This document shows positions 27,432-35,506 of a stretch of DNA of 64,000 nt, piece by piece. This DNA is from Marmoricola sp. OAE513 (GTDB lineage Bacteria > Actinomycetota > Actinomycetes > Propionibacteriales > Nocardioidaceae). The stretch is from contig NZ_JBEPOC010000001.1 of assembly GCF_040546585.1 (NCBI RefSeq), forward strand, positions 2,728,001-2,792,000. The letters are read 5' to 3'. The notes under the pieces were generated by a model that saw only the letters and a list, made by a program, of their open reading frames with translations, did not search any database and was not told the origin of the DNA. The position numbers and the translations under genes are program-made. Within the stretch, counting starts at the first letter, position 1, and the number at the start of each line of letters is the position of its first letter.

Positions 27432-28118
27432 ATGAAGGCAGTAGTTCTTCTCAGCGGGGGACTCGACTCGACGACGGTGCTGGCGCACGCGAAGAGCTTG
27501 GGGTTCGAGCCCTACGCGCTGAGCTTCCGCTACGGACAGCGCCATGTCGTTGAACTTGAGGCTGCGCAGAGGGTCGCCGACGCGCAGGGGGTTGCCGGCC
27601 ATATCGTGGCCGACATCGACTTGCGGGCGTTTGGGGGTTCGGCATTGACGGCTGACATCGACGTTCCCAAGCACGAGAGCGCTGCGGACGTTGAGGAGAA
27701 CATCCCTGTTACCTATGTCCCCGCGCGTAACACGGTGTTCCTTTCCTTTGCACTCGCGTATGCAGAGGTTGTTGGAGCGACGGACATCTTCATCGGAGTC
27801 AACGCTCTCGATTACTCCGGCTATCCGGACTGCCGTCCGGAGTACATCGAGGCATACGAAAACATGGCGAACCTGGCGACTCGAGCCGGGGTCGAAGGCG
27901 CCCGCCTGAAGATCCACACGCCGCTCATCGACAAGTCGAAGGCCCAGATCGTCGAAATGGGCCTTGCGCTCGGCGTCGACTACGGCCTCACTTCGTCGTG
28001 CTACGACCCGGATGATGCCGGTCGGTCGTGCGGGCACTGCGATTCGTGCCTGCTTCGCCTCAAGGGCTTTGCAGAGGCGGGGGCCACTGACCCGATCGAG
28101 TACCAAGAGTCGGCATGA
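27432..28118 (+). CDS. queC: 7-cyano-7-deazaguanine (preQ0) synthase QueC
   Basis: A 228-residue enzyme converting 7-carboxy-7-deazaguanine plus ammonia and ATP to preQ0. ATG 27432 is chosen because it places the PP-loop at the usual position ([17 protein letters not shown], residues 4-20). The C-terminal zinc site is [36 protein letters not shown] and ITPL-like [13 protein letters not shown] are also typical. It is the first gene of queC-queE-queD-folE2 and overlaps queE by 4 bp. It supplies the base that DpdA puts into DNA. Confidence 0.95.
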   Translation: MKAVVLLSGGLDSTTVLAHAKSLGFEPYALSFRYGQRHVVELEAAQRVADAQGVAGHIVADIDLRAFGGSALTADIDVPKHESAADVEENIPVTYVPARNTVFLSFALAYAEVVGATDIFIGVNALDYSGYPDCRPEYIEAYENMANLATRAGVEGARLKIHTPLIDKSKAQIVEMGLALGVDYGLTSSCYDPDDAGRSCGHCDSCLLRLKGFAEAGATDPIEYQESA

Positions 28119-28750
28119 CCTACAAGGTCAAGGAGATCTTCTACACGCTGCAAGGAGAAGGCGCCCATGCTGGGCGGCCTGCCGTGTTCTGTCGATTCAG
28201 TCTCTGCAACCTGTGGACGGGGCGCGAAAAGGATCGCGCCCGGGCGATCTGCCAGTTCTGCGACACCGATTTCGTGGGAACCGATGGCGAGGGCGGGGGT
28301 CGGTTCGAGACGGCAGACGACTTGGCGGCAGCGGTCGAGGCGGCTTGGCCCACGGGGTGGACGGAAGACCGGATGGTCGTGTGCACCGGCGGCGAGCCAT
28401 TGCTCCAACTGGACGACGCTGCGGTGACTGCTCTCCAGTCGCGTGGGTTCTACGTCGCCGTCGAGACCAACGGGACCCAGGTTCCTCCTGCCGGCATCGA
28501 CTGGCTCTGCGTGAGCCCGAAGATCGGCGCTGATCTCGTCGTCACCGGGGGGCACGAACTGAAGTTTGTGTACCCGCAAAGGGGCGCCGACCCGACGCAG
28601 TTCGAGGGCCTCGACTTCGAGCACTATCGCGTGCAGCCGATGGACGGACCCGACATCAACGAGAACGTTGCGGCGGCAGTGAAGTTCTGCCTCGACCACC
28701 CCAATTGGAACCTCAGCATGCAAACTCACAAGTACCTAGGAATTCCGTGA
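28115..28750 (+). CDS. queE: 7-carboxy-7-deazaguanine synthase QueE (radical SAM)
   Basis: A 211-residue radical SAM enzyme converting 6-carboxytetrahydropterin to 7-carboxy-7-deazaguanine. Start ATG 28115 overlaps the queC stop. The N-terminus [18 protein letters not shown] is diagnostic. The iron-sulfur ligands follow the extended pattern C-x14-C-x2-C (FSLCNLW to CQFCDTDF), known in one QueE subgroup, in place of CxxxCxx[13 protein letters not shown] is the SAM-binding GGEP motif. The stop overlaps the queD start (GTGA). Confidence 0.95.
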   Translation: MTYKVKEIFYTLQGEGAHAGRPAVFCRFSLCNLWTGREKDRARAICQFCDTDFVGTDGEGGGRFETADDLAAAVEAAWPTGWTEDRMVVCTGGEPLLQLDDAAVTALQSRGFYVAVETNGTQVPPAGIDWLCVSPKIGADLVVTGGHELKFVYPQRGADPTQFEGLDFEHYRVQPMDGPDINENVAAAVKFCLDHPNWNLSMQTHKYLGIP

Positions 28751-29115
28751 CCCATACCGCCGAGATCTACCGCGAGTTCACCTTCGAGTCGGCACACCGT
28801 CTTCCGAACGTGCCCGAGGGCCACAAGTGCGCCCGCCTGCACGGCCACTCCTATCGTGTAGAGGTGCACGTCCGTGGCCCGGTCGGCGACGACACTGGTT
28901 GGGTCGTGGACTTCGGTGACCTGAAGGCCGCATTCAAGCCGCTCGAGGACGAGTTGGACCATCACTACCTCAATGACATCGAGGGCCTGGAGAACCCGAC
29001 CAGCGAAGTGCTGGCCAAATGGATCTGGGATCGGTTGGCGCTGTCCCTGCCACGGCTCAACGCTGTCCAGGTCCGTGAGACCTGCACCTCGGGGTGCATC
29101 TACCGAGGGGACTGA
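28747..29115 (+). CDS. queD: 6-carboxytetrahydropterin synthase QueD
   Basis: A 122-residue T-fold enzyme that turns 7,8-dihydroneopterin triphosphate into 6-carboxytetrahydropterin. The start is GTG 28747, overlapping the queE stop. FESAHRLP and [14 protein letters not shown] supply the zinc histidines and the catalytic Cys. [23 protein letters not shown] and the C-terminal [11 protein letters not shown] are family hallmarks. An ATG at 28705 lies inside queE out of family register and is not used. Confidence 0.93.
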   Translation: MTHTAEIYREFTFESAHRLPNVPEGHKCARLHGHSYRVEVHVRGPVGDDTGWVVDFGDLKAAFKPLEDELDHHYLNDIEGLENPTSEVLAKWIWDRLALSLPRLNAVQVRETCTSGCIYRGD

Positions 29116-29117
29116 CG

Positions 29118-29918
29118 ATGACGCTTCCCGACATCCAGAACCAGGTTGATCAGCGCGGCGTTGCGCTCGACGAGGTCGGCATTGACGGCGTTCGTTGCCC
29201 GACGATCTTCGACGACGGGTCCTTGGTGCAGGCCGGGATTGGCGACTTCGCAATCACCGTGTCACTGCCGTCGGAGCGACGTGGGACGCACATGAGTCGG
29301 ATGGTTGAGATCGTTGAGGATCTACTTCGCACAGTCGATCCGCGGCAACTGCCGACAGTGCTGAAGCAGGCGTCGAGCAAACTCGAAGTCGACGCGATGC
29401 GATTGGGGGTCGCCTTGCCCGTGGCGGTACGCGTCGAGTCGCCCGCATCTGGCCAGTCCGCCTGGCAGACCAGCGACGTTCAGATCACGGGAGTCAAGAA
29501 CGGCGACGCTGTCTCTGTCGGTACCAAGGTGACCGCTCAGGTGACCAGCTTGTGTCCTTGCAGCAAGGCGATTAGCGATTACGGCGCTCACAACCAACGC
29601 TCGGATGTCACTGTCGAGACCTTCGGGTTTGCGGACGATCCATATCCAATTCGTGTCGGACAGTTGATCGAGCTTGCGCGTTCCGTGGGATCGTGCCCCG
29701 TCTACCCTCTGGTCAAGCGCCCCGACGAACGATTCATCACCATGGCGGCATTCGACAACCCTGCATTCGTTGAGGACATGGCGCGAGACCTAAGTGTCGA
29801 TCTACGCAGTCGGACCGTTTCCCACCGGGTTTCGATCAGGAATCTGGAGAGCATTCATAGTCACGACGCCGTTGCGTCGGTCTCGTGGACTCCAGATGCG
29901 GTCGCAAGCCGCATGTGA
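29118..29918 (+). CDS. folE2: GTP cyclohydrolase IB FolE2
   Basis: A 266-residue type IB GTP cyclohydrolase making 7,8-dihydroneopterin triphosphate, the first step to preQ0. ATG 29118 lies 2 bp after queD. DIQNQVDQRGVALDEVGIDG at the N-terminus, GTHMSRMVEI, and the metal-binding Cys region SLCPCSKAISDYGAHNQRS are characteristic. Carrying this gene makes the island's preQ0 supply independent of the host folate enzyme FolE. No QueF or tRNA-type Tgt is linked, which fits a DNA-modification role rather than queuosine synthesis. Confidence 0.93.
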   Translation: MTLPDIQNQVDQRGVALDEVGIDGVRCPTIFDDGSLVQAGIGDFAITVSLPSERRGTHMSRMVEIVEDLLRTVDPRQLPTVLKQASSKLEVDAMRLGVALPVAVRVESPASGQSAWQTSDVQITGVKNGDAVSVGTKVTAQVTSLCPCSKAISDYGAHNQRSDVTVETFGFADDPYPIRVGQLIELARSVGSCPVYPLVKRPDERFITMAAFDNPAFVEDMARDLSVDLRSRTVSHRVSIRNLESIHSHDAVASVSWTPDAVASRM

Positions 29919-29952
29919 GCGGCCGCGGGCGCTTGTGAGTCAGTAACCCCGA

Positions 29953-30687
29953 TCAGGTCGGGTCCTTCAGCACCCATCCTTCTGACGAGAGTTCCATGAC
30001 ATCGAATGCGTGAGCTCGCAAAGCCGCTATCCATCGAGTGCAGGTTTTTGCCACGGCGAGCGCGCTCCCCGTGTCGGGAAGAAGGTTTGCCTGGTCGCCA
30101 GATACGCCGGCTTGGGTGAGCCGTGGAAGGGCCGTATTGAACAGAACAGCCGACACGCCCTCAAGCGTTTCGATGTTGCTGACGCCCTCGGCCGCGAGGA
30201 TGGGGCGCAACTGCACCATGAACGAAAGACCCTCAAGTAAGGAGAATCGTTCTGTCCACCTTCTGAAGCCTGTTCGTTGGGCAATGCCGACTGCAACTTC
30301 CAAGCGTTCGGCATCGGAGGGTTCGACTGCATCTGCAAACTCGCTCACCAGAATCTCGACGCCCAAGAAGAACTGCTCTGCCTGTGCGTGCAAGATCGCC
30401 GTTTGAATGCGCATCTCGACCTCACGATCGTCGAGTCTCGCGTCGGAATGCCTATCGACTGACGACCAAAATGCCGCTGAATACCAAAGGAGTGCGTCGT
30501 TCTCCTCGGTTGCGCTGAGTTCACTTACCGCGTGCCCAAGCAGTCGTTCCAACTGTTCCTCGTCCAGTTGGCGCAAAGCCTCATCCAAAGCAGGTTGGCC
30601 CCCTTTCGCGGCCAGGGAGCAGAGCGCAACGAGGGCGTCGTCCATCTCGTCGGTGGTCATTGCATCAGTCTGGTTCGAGGTCGTCAT
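29953..30687 (-). CDS. Hypothetical protein at the right island edge
   Basis: A 244-residue acidic, helical protein of unknown family, convergent with folE2. Its composition is closer to the Dpd island than to the GC-rich genes that follow, so the island boundary probably lies between it and 30734. ATG 30660 is an alternative start. No signal peptide, membrane segment or catalytic motif is visible. Confidence 0.6.
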   Translation of the reverse strand: MTTSNQTDAMTTDEMDDALVALCSLAAKGGQPALDEALRQLDEEQLERLLGHAVSELSATEENDALLWYSAAFWSSVDRHSDARLDDREVEMRIQTAILHAQAEQFFLGVEILVSEFADAVEPSDAERLEVAVGIAQRTGFRRWTERFSLLEGLSFMVQLRPILAAEGVSNIETLEGVSAVLFNTALPRLTQAGVSGDQANLLPDTGSALAVAKTCTRWIAALRAHAFDVMELSSEGWVLKDPT

Positions 30688-30733
30688 GCGACGTGCAACT
30701 TCGGTGGAAGATCCATTGCTTGGAACGAGCGGC

Positions 30734-31078
30734 CTAGTGCTGTTCGGAAACTACTCGGCCCACCAGGTCCATCAAATGCGCCACCTCGCTCGGCACCGCA
30801 TCCAGCAAGTACGCGTGCTGGTGGCTGGCCTGCGACAACCCCGACCACGCGTACTCCGCCGCCTCGGCCACCTCGGGCCGGTCGGCGTACAGGGACTGCA
30901 CGCAGCTGAGGCGCGAGCGCATGCTGCTGTCGGTGCCCGGGTCACAGTCCTGGGCGCGAAGCAGGTCGTCGACTGCCTCCTCCAGAGCGGCCCGGGCGAT
31001 CCAGGAGGCGATCCGGGACGAGCCGGTGCCGGCTTGAAGGTCCCGTGCCTGCGCGAGGAGCGCCGCAGCGGTGCTCAC
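30734..31078 (-). CDS. Small helical protein coupled to a zinc-hook ATPase
   Basis: A 114-residue, wholly helical protein starting at GTG 31078, overlapping the upstream ATPase stop by 4 bp (GTGA). Its length and helical content recall HEPN or SAV2148-like four-helix bundles (ALEEAVDDLLRAQ, ASHQHAYLLDAVPSEV). No RX4-6H motif of active HEPN RNases stands out. Tight coupling suggests a partner or effector of the ATPase. Confidence 0.65.
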   Translation of the reverse strand: MSTAAALLAQARDLQAGTGSSRIASWIARAALEEAVDDLLRAQDCDPGTDSSMRSRLSCVQSLYADRPEVAEAAEYAWSGLSQASHQHAYLLDAVPSEVAHLMDLVGRVVSEQH

Positions 31079-33525
31079 TTGGTGCCCTTGCGGAGGTCCT
31101 CGACCATGCGCTCGACGCAGCGGGTGAGGTCCTTCAGGTCGGAACGCTCGCTGATGCCGCCGTGGAAGCCGGACGTGACGACGCCGAGGCCGTCCTTCCG
31201 ATAGCTCTTCGTGAGCCAGGCGTCGAGGTTCTTGACCTCACCGTGGACGGCCAGGCTGACCCGCTTGGCGGTCTGCTGGGCCGCCGACCAGGCGCTCTCG
31301 ACGTCCGCGAGCCTGGCGCCACCGTTCAGCGCCTGCCCGAAGTAGCGGTCGCGCGCGGCCGACTCGACAGCCATCCGCAGCAGCCCCGGAAGGGCGCGGA
31401 GCACGGTCTCGGAAGGCAGCTCGGTGTCGCCGATCAGCGCGAACGCGTCGGCCAGGTAGCGCTGCGCAGGGTCCTCGGCCTTGATGATCTCGACCGCAGA
31501 GGAAGCCCCGCGGCGTACCTCGTACAGGTGCGCCCCGACGCGGGAGCGTCGGATCGCGGCGGGGAGCCGGTCATCGTGGGAGAGCACGATGACCTGTCGG
31601 GTCTTGGCCAGCTCGGCGAGCAGCTCGGCGAGGCCGTCCACCTTCGCGGGGTCCATCGCCTGGACGGGGTCGTCGATGACGAGGAACCGGAACGGCGAGT
31701 CGACCATGCTGGCCCGGGGCAGGAACAGCGCGAGGGCGAGGGCGTGCAGCTCGCCCTGGCTCATCACCGGCAGCGCGCTGGCCTCCTCCCCGTCGACGGT
31801 CGCGCTGATCGCGACGCGCCGCTGGTTCTTGCTGCCGGTCAGCTCGAGACCGACGAGCTCGACGTTGCTCTCCTGGCGCAGCTTGGTCCAGGCGGCACGC
31901 GCCTCGTCGACGATCGGGACCAGGCGCTCGTTCTTCGCGCGGGCGTCGACCTGCTTGAGCCAGGTCTCGGCCGCGGCCAGCTGGTCGACAAGGGGCTTGG
32001 TCGACTGCGACTCGGTCCAGGTGTCGCACCAGCCGGCGATGCGCGCCGCGACCGGCGCCCAGGCGTCGTCCAGCTCGTTGATCGCTGCGGTCGCTGCCGC
32101 GCGCACGTTCGCGATCGGGATCGTGAGAGAGGCGCTCTCGCGGACGACGTGGTCGGCGAGATCCAGGTCCCCCTCGGGGCGGGTCGCCCAGGCGTCCCAG
32201 GCAGCGCGCGCGGCCGCCACGACGTCCTCGAGCTCGGGCAACGGTGCCTTGTCGAGCGCCGCAGGGCGCTTCGCCACCAGCTGGAGCACGGCCTGCCGGG
32301 AACGGTCCAGCTCTTCGCGGGCGTGGGTGAGGCCGGCGAGCTCCTCCTCGGCCTTCTTCACCAGCGCCGCGCTGGTCTCGGCCCAGCCGGCGTCCAGGGT
32401 GGCGCCCGCGCACACCGGGCAGGGCATGTCCCCGTGCTTCTTGTGCACCGTGAGCGCGGTCTTGCGCAGCTTGATCCGGTCGAGCTCGCGCTGCGAAGCC
32501 TCCTCGCCGGCGGTCGCCATGCTCTGCACCGCGCTGCGGAGCGCGCCGCTGATCGTCTCGGCGTGCTCGGTGTCCGGGGCGGTGAGAGCGGCGAGTGCGC
32601 GCAGGGCCGCGATCGGTCCGGTGTTGACCTGGGCGGCACCCGTGACGACAGCGCGGATCGCGTCCACGTCCGGAGCGGTCTTCTTGAGCAGGGCCGCGAC
32701 CTCGACGGCGCGCGCGTCGTCCAAACCCGCAGCCTGCACCTGGAGCGTCTTGCGCTCCGCGGTGGCAGCGGCCTGCGGTGCTTTGAGCGCCTTGAGCCTG
32801 TCACCGATGCGCTTGAGCGCGTCGGTCAGCTGCTCCACGCCGAGGACGGTGGCCAGTGCGTCGTACAGGGGCGCCTGGCCCTCGACGAGCAGGCCACCGA
32901 GCTCGTCGTAGGAGAGCAGGGGGCGGAACGTCTCGAGCGGACCGGACCAGCCGAGCTCCTCCAGCCCCTGGCGCTGCTGGCCGTGGACCTGGGACCACAC
33001 CGTGCGGTCGTCCACGTCCTTGGCGTCGGCCGCCCACTCCGAGCGGATGGTCGTGAGCTTCTCGACCCCTTCCTCGGTGACTGTCACGGTGATGCCCGCG
33101 TCCTTGGCCTGGTGCAGGTTGCGCCAGTGCTGCTTCCAGGGAGCCGTGCGGTTCTTCCACCGGTACGTCGACCCGGTCAGGACGAGCTCGAGCGCCTCGG
33201 CGAGGCTGGACTTTCCCGAACCGTTGCGGCCGGCGATGACGGTCAGCCCGGGCTCCGGGATCAGGTCGAGAGTGACCTTGTCGCCGATACCGCGGAAGCC
33301 CTCGACCTCGATGGACTTCAGGAAGGTGCCGCCGACCTCGCGAGCGGATCCGGCGGTCCCGCTATCGCTGCTGGGACGGATCTCGCGCGTGGGCTTGCCG
33401 TCGGCGAGGAAACCGTCGAACTCGGCGTCGCCCTCGAGAGCCGCGAGGACGAGGTAGCCGAAGTCGTTGTCGATACCGGCTTCGATGATCTGGTCGGTCA
33501 CCCAGGAGACGAGGTCTTGTGTCAT
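31075..33525 (-). CDS. Rad50/SbcC-like AAA ATPase with zinc-hook motif
   Basis: An 816-residue SMC-like ATPase. The start at ATG 33525 is preferred because TAGGTT lies 7 bp upstream, as in other leaderless genes here. The Walker A is VIAGRNGSGKSSLAEALEL near residue 130. A CPVC motif in the middle (DMPCPVCAG) matches the Rad50 zinc hook and is flanked by helical, coiled-coil-like segments. The C-terminal signature is VMSQGELHALALALFLPRA with Walker B FLVIDDPVQAMDP and a switch His (VLSHDDR). Such ATPases paired with a small second gene occur in several anti-phage systems. The system type is not identifiable from sequence. Confidence 0.85.
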   Translation of the reverse strand: MTQDLVSWVTDQIIEAGIDNDFGYLVLAALEGDAEFDGFLADGKPTREIRPSSDSGTAGSAREVGGTFLKSIEVEGFRGIGDKVTLDLIPEPGLTVIAGRNGSGKSSLAEALELVLTGSTYRWKNRTAPWKQHWRNLHQAKDAGITVTVTEEGVEKLTTIRSEWAADAKDVDDRTVWSQVHGQQRQGLEELGWSGPLETFRPLLSYDELGGLLVEGQAPLYDALATVLGVEQLTDALKRIGDRLKALKAPQAAATAERKTLQVQAAGLDDARAVEVAALLKKTAPDVDAIRAVVTGAAQVNTGPIAALRALAALTAPDTEHAETISGALRSAVQSMATAGEEASQRELDRIKLRKTALTVHKKHGDMPCPVCAGATLDAGWAETSAALVKKAEEELAGLTHAREELDRSRQAVLQLVAKRPAALDKAPLPELEDVVAAARAAWDAWATRPEGDLDLADHVVRESASLTIPIANVRAAATAAINELDDAWAPVAARIAGWCDTWTESQSTKPLVDQLAAAETWLKQVDARAKNERLVPIVDEARAAWTKLRQESNVELVGLELTGSKNQRRVAISATVDGEEASALPVMSQGELHALALALFLPRASMVDSPFRFLVIDDPVQAMDPAKVDGLAELLAELAKTRQVIVLSHDDRLPAAIRRSRVGAHLYEVRRGASSAVEIIKAEDPAQRYLADAFALIGDTELPSETVLRALPGLLRMAVESAARDRYFGQALNGGARLADVESAWSAAQQTAKRVSLAVHGEVKNLDAWLTKSYRKDGLGVVTSGFHGGISERSDLKDLTRCVERMVEDLRKGTK

Positions 33526-33647
33526 GGGCGGGAACCTAGCGGGACCCTCCGGCACGTACCGACATGAGTCGGGAGAGGTCTAGCGCATTGCTAACCGGTG
33601 TTCGAATGAGACTGGATCTGCCAAGGGCGTTCCCTAGGCTCGCTGGC

Positions 33648-33899
33648 ATGACCGTAGACGAGCTCAAGGAACTTCTGACCAACCTCCCTGGCGACGCGCA
33701 GGTCATCCTGGCCGATGGGAGCGGCTATGCCTGTCGGGTAGAGGGGGAGATGAGCCCTGCTCGGGTGCTTTCGACCGGAGCCCGAACCTTCGACTACTGG
33801 AATGACAACGAGGAGGATGCGGCCTCGTACGCAGATCAGAATCACGGTGGCCCGGCGTTCGGCGACTTGGCCCGCGCAATCGTTCTGTACTACGGCTGA
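33648..33899 (+). CDS. Small hypothetical protein
   Basis: An 83-residue protein starting MTVDELKELLTNLPGDAQV. ATG 33648 is chosen because TAGGCT (33635-33640) lies 7 bp upstream, suggesting a leaderless transcript. An earlier in-frame start at 33564 would include this promoter in the coding region. The family is unknown; size and composition resemble small immunity-type or regulatory proteins. Confidence 0.6.
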   Translation: MTVDELKELLTNLPGDAQVILADGSGYACRVEGEMSPARVLSTGARTFDYWNDNEEDAASYADQNHGGPAFGDLARAIVLYYG

Positions 33900-33948
33900 T
33901 GGTCCGGGTCGCCTCTCCTGTACCCGCGCGGGGTAGACCTGGTTGACG

Positions 33949-33970
33949 TGTCGGGGCTGAGGCGTACCTT
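33949..33970 (+). promoter_or_regulatory. Damage-type promoter (TGTCGGGG-N8-TACCTT) for the ankyrin gene
   Basis: TGTCGGGG (33949-33956), 8 bases, then TACCTT (33965-33970), 30 bp before the ATG at 34000. This matches the layout of the mycobacterial RecA-NDp/PafBC promoter (tTGTCRgtg-N8-TAnnnT). Confidence 0.6.
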
Positions 33971-33999
33971 CGCCTCGTTGGTCGAGACGAAGGAGCGCG

Positions 34000-34647
34000 A
34001 TGGTGACGGACACTTCCCAGTGGAATGGAGTCCTCGATCCCTCGGCGCTTCACCCCGATCTTGTCGATCGTTGCAACCGTCTGGCCGATGACGCCAGGGA
34101 AGGGCGCTGGGAGATGGTCCTGGGCGCACTTCGGGACGGCTGGCAGCTGAGCCCGAACCACTGGCGCCCCGGTGGGACGTCCTACTACACGCCGCTGCAC
34201 CAGGCCGCCTGGCACGGCGCTCCGGTCGAGGTCGTCGAGGAACTCCTCGCTCTCGGCTCGTGGCGCACCCTGCGGACCGCACGCGGACAGCGGGCCGTCG
34301 ACATCGCTGCCGACGGTGGCCACGAGCGCTTGGTCGATCTGCTGGCCGTGAAGTCCACGGGAGCCGCCGACCACGCTGCGATCGACGAGCACCTGGCTGC
34401 TCTGGTGGAGAGCCGGATCAGGCCGCAGATCGACCTGGAGCTGCGGCACCCGACGACCGAGGTGCTGACCGAGGTCCCCGGGCGGAAGATGTGGTACCCG
34501 GTCCCCGGGATGTACGGCGGATTCAACATCGAGCTGCGGGACAAGTACCTGTACGTCACCAGTTGGTCCCGGGTCGTGGGCGGCTCGGGCAAGGCTCACG
34601 TCGTGACCCGCGAGGGCACGATGCTCGTGGACAGAGGCTTCGTCTGA
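34000..34647 (+). CDS. Ankyrin repeat protein
   Basis: A 215-residue protein starting at ATG 34000 after a good ribosome-binding site (GAAGGAG). Two ankyrin-like units are visible near residues 65-125: YTPLHQAAWHGAPVEVVEEL and then RAVDIAADGGHERLVDLLAV. The C-terminal half (from about 150) is beta-rich (GMYGGFNIELRDKYLYVTSW) and unrecognised. Likely a protein-interaction module; the target is unknown. Confidence 0.8.
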   Translation: MVTDTSQWNGVLDPSALHPDLVDRCNRLADDAREGRWEMVLGALRDGWQLSPNHWRPGGTSYYTPLHQAAWHGAPVEVVEELLALGSWRTLRTARGQRAVDIAADGGHERLVDLLAVKSTGAADHAAIDEHLAALVESRIRPQIDLELRHPTTEVLTEVPGRKMWYPVPGMYGGFNIELRDKYLYVTSWSRVVGGSGKAHVVTREGTMLVDRGFV

Positions 34648-34666
34648 GGCCGAGAAGGAGGTGCGC

Positions 34667-35497
34667 ATGAGCGCTGAACCGAAGATCGACCTGCACACGC
34701 ACTCGACCTGCAGCGACGGGACCGACACGCCCGCCGAGCTCGTCGCCAACGCCGCGATCGCAGGGCTGACCGTCGTCGCCGTCACCGACCATGACACCAC
34801 CGGGGGATGGGCGTCGGCGATGGCCGCTGCCGAGCACCACGGGATCCACGTCGTCCGCGGCGTCGAGCTTTCGACGGGCAACCTCGGTCGTAGCCAGCAC
34901 CTCCTCGGCTACGCGTTCGACCCCACGACGCCCGTGCTCGCGGAGCTCCTGGCCGGCGGAGTCGCGTCTCGTGCACGTCGCCTGACCGCGCAGCTGGAAC
35001 GGCTCGCCGCGATCGGCAAACCGCTCAGCGACGAGGATCTCGCCGAGCACCTGCCCGACGAGGGACCGGTCGGCAAGCCTCATCTCGCCACCGCCCTGCA
35101 CGCTCGCGGGCACGTCGACAGCTTCGACGCCGGGATGGATCTGCTGGGCGGTGCCGCCCACGTGGCGCGGGAGAAGATCGACATCGAGGACGCGATCCGT
35201 GCGGTCAGCCAGGCCGGCGGGGTGACCGTGGTCGCGCATCCGTGGGGACGCCGGGCGAGGATCGACGAGGCGCGGTTCGCCGAGCTCCGGGAGGTCGGGC
35301 TCACCGGGATCGAGGCGGCCCACTATGAACACACGCCGAAGCAGCAGGACGCGTTGAAGGCCATCGCCGCCAACCTCGGTCTCGTGTGGACCGGGTCGAG
35401 CGACTACCACGGCACCCGCAAGCCGAACCGGCTCGGCTGCCACACGACGCCGGTCGAGCAGTACGAGCGGTTGCTCGGTCAGGCAGCCGCTCACTAG
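34667..35497 (+). CDS. PHP-domain phosphoesterase (nucleoside bisphosphate phosphatase-like)
   Basis: A 276-residue PHP protein. ATG 34667 follows GAGAAGGAGG; the GTG two codons upstream is within the ribosome-binding site. The metal ligands are HTHSTCSDGT (residues 10-19), VTDHDTTGG, GVELS, VVAHPWG and SSDYHGT. The length and motifs match the 3',5'-nucleoside bisphosphate phosphatase (TrpH/YciV) family, which degrades pAp and short RNA ends. It starts 19 bp after the ankyrin gene. Confidence 0.88.
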   Translation: MSAEPKIDLHTHSTCSDGTDTPAELVANAAIAGLTVVAVTDHDTTGGWASAMAAAEHHGIHVVRGVELSTGNLGRSQHLLGYAFDPTTPVLAELLAGGVASRARRLTAQLERLAAIGKPLSDEDLAEHLPDEGPVGKPHLATALHARGHVDSFDAGMDLLGGAAHVAREKIDIEDAIRAVSQAGGVTVVAHPWGRRARIDEARFAELREVGLTGIEAAHYEHTPKQQDALKAIAANLGLVWTGSSDYHGTRKPNRLGCHTTPVEQYERLLGQAAAH

Positions 35498-35506
35498 GTT
35501 CGACGC

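Noticed and set aside
31045-33567. Long open frame (840 codons) on the forward strand antisense to the zinc-hook ATPase gene
   Set aside because: Its translation is low-complexity Gly/Arg/Leu/Val typical of antisense high-GC DNA, while the reverse strand has clear Walker and hook motifs.
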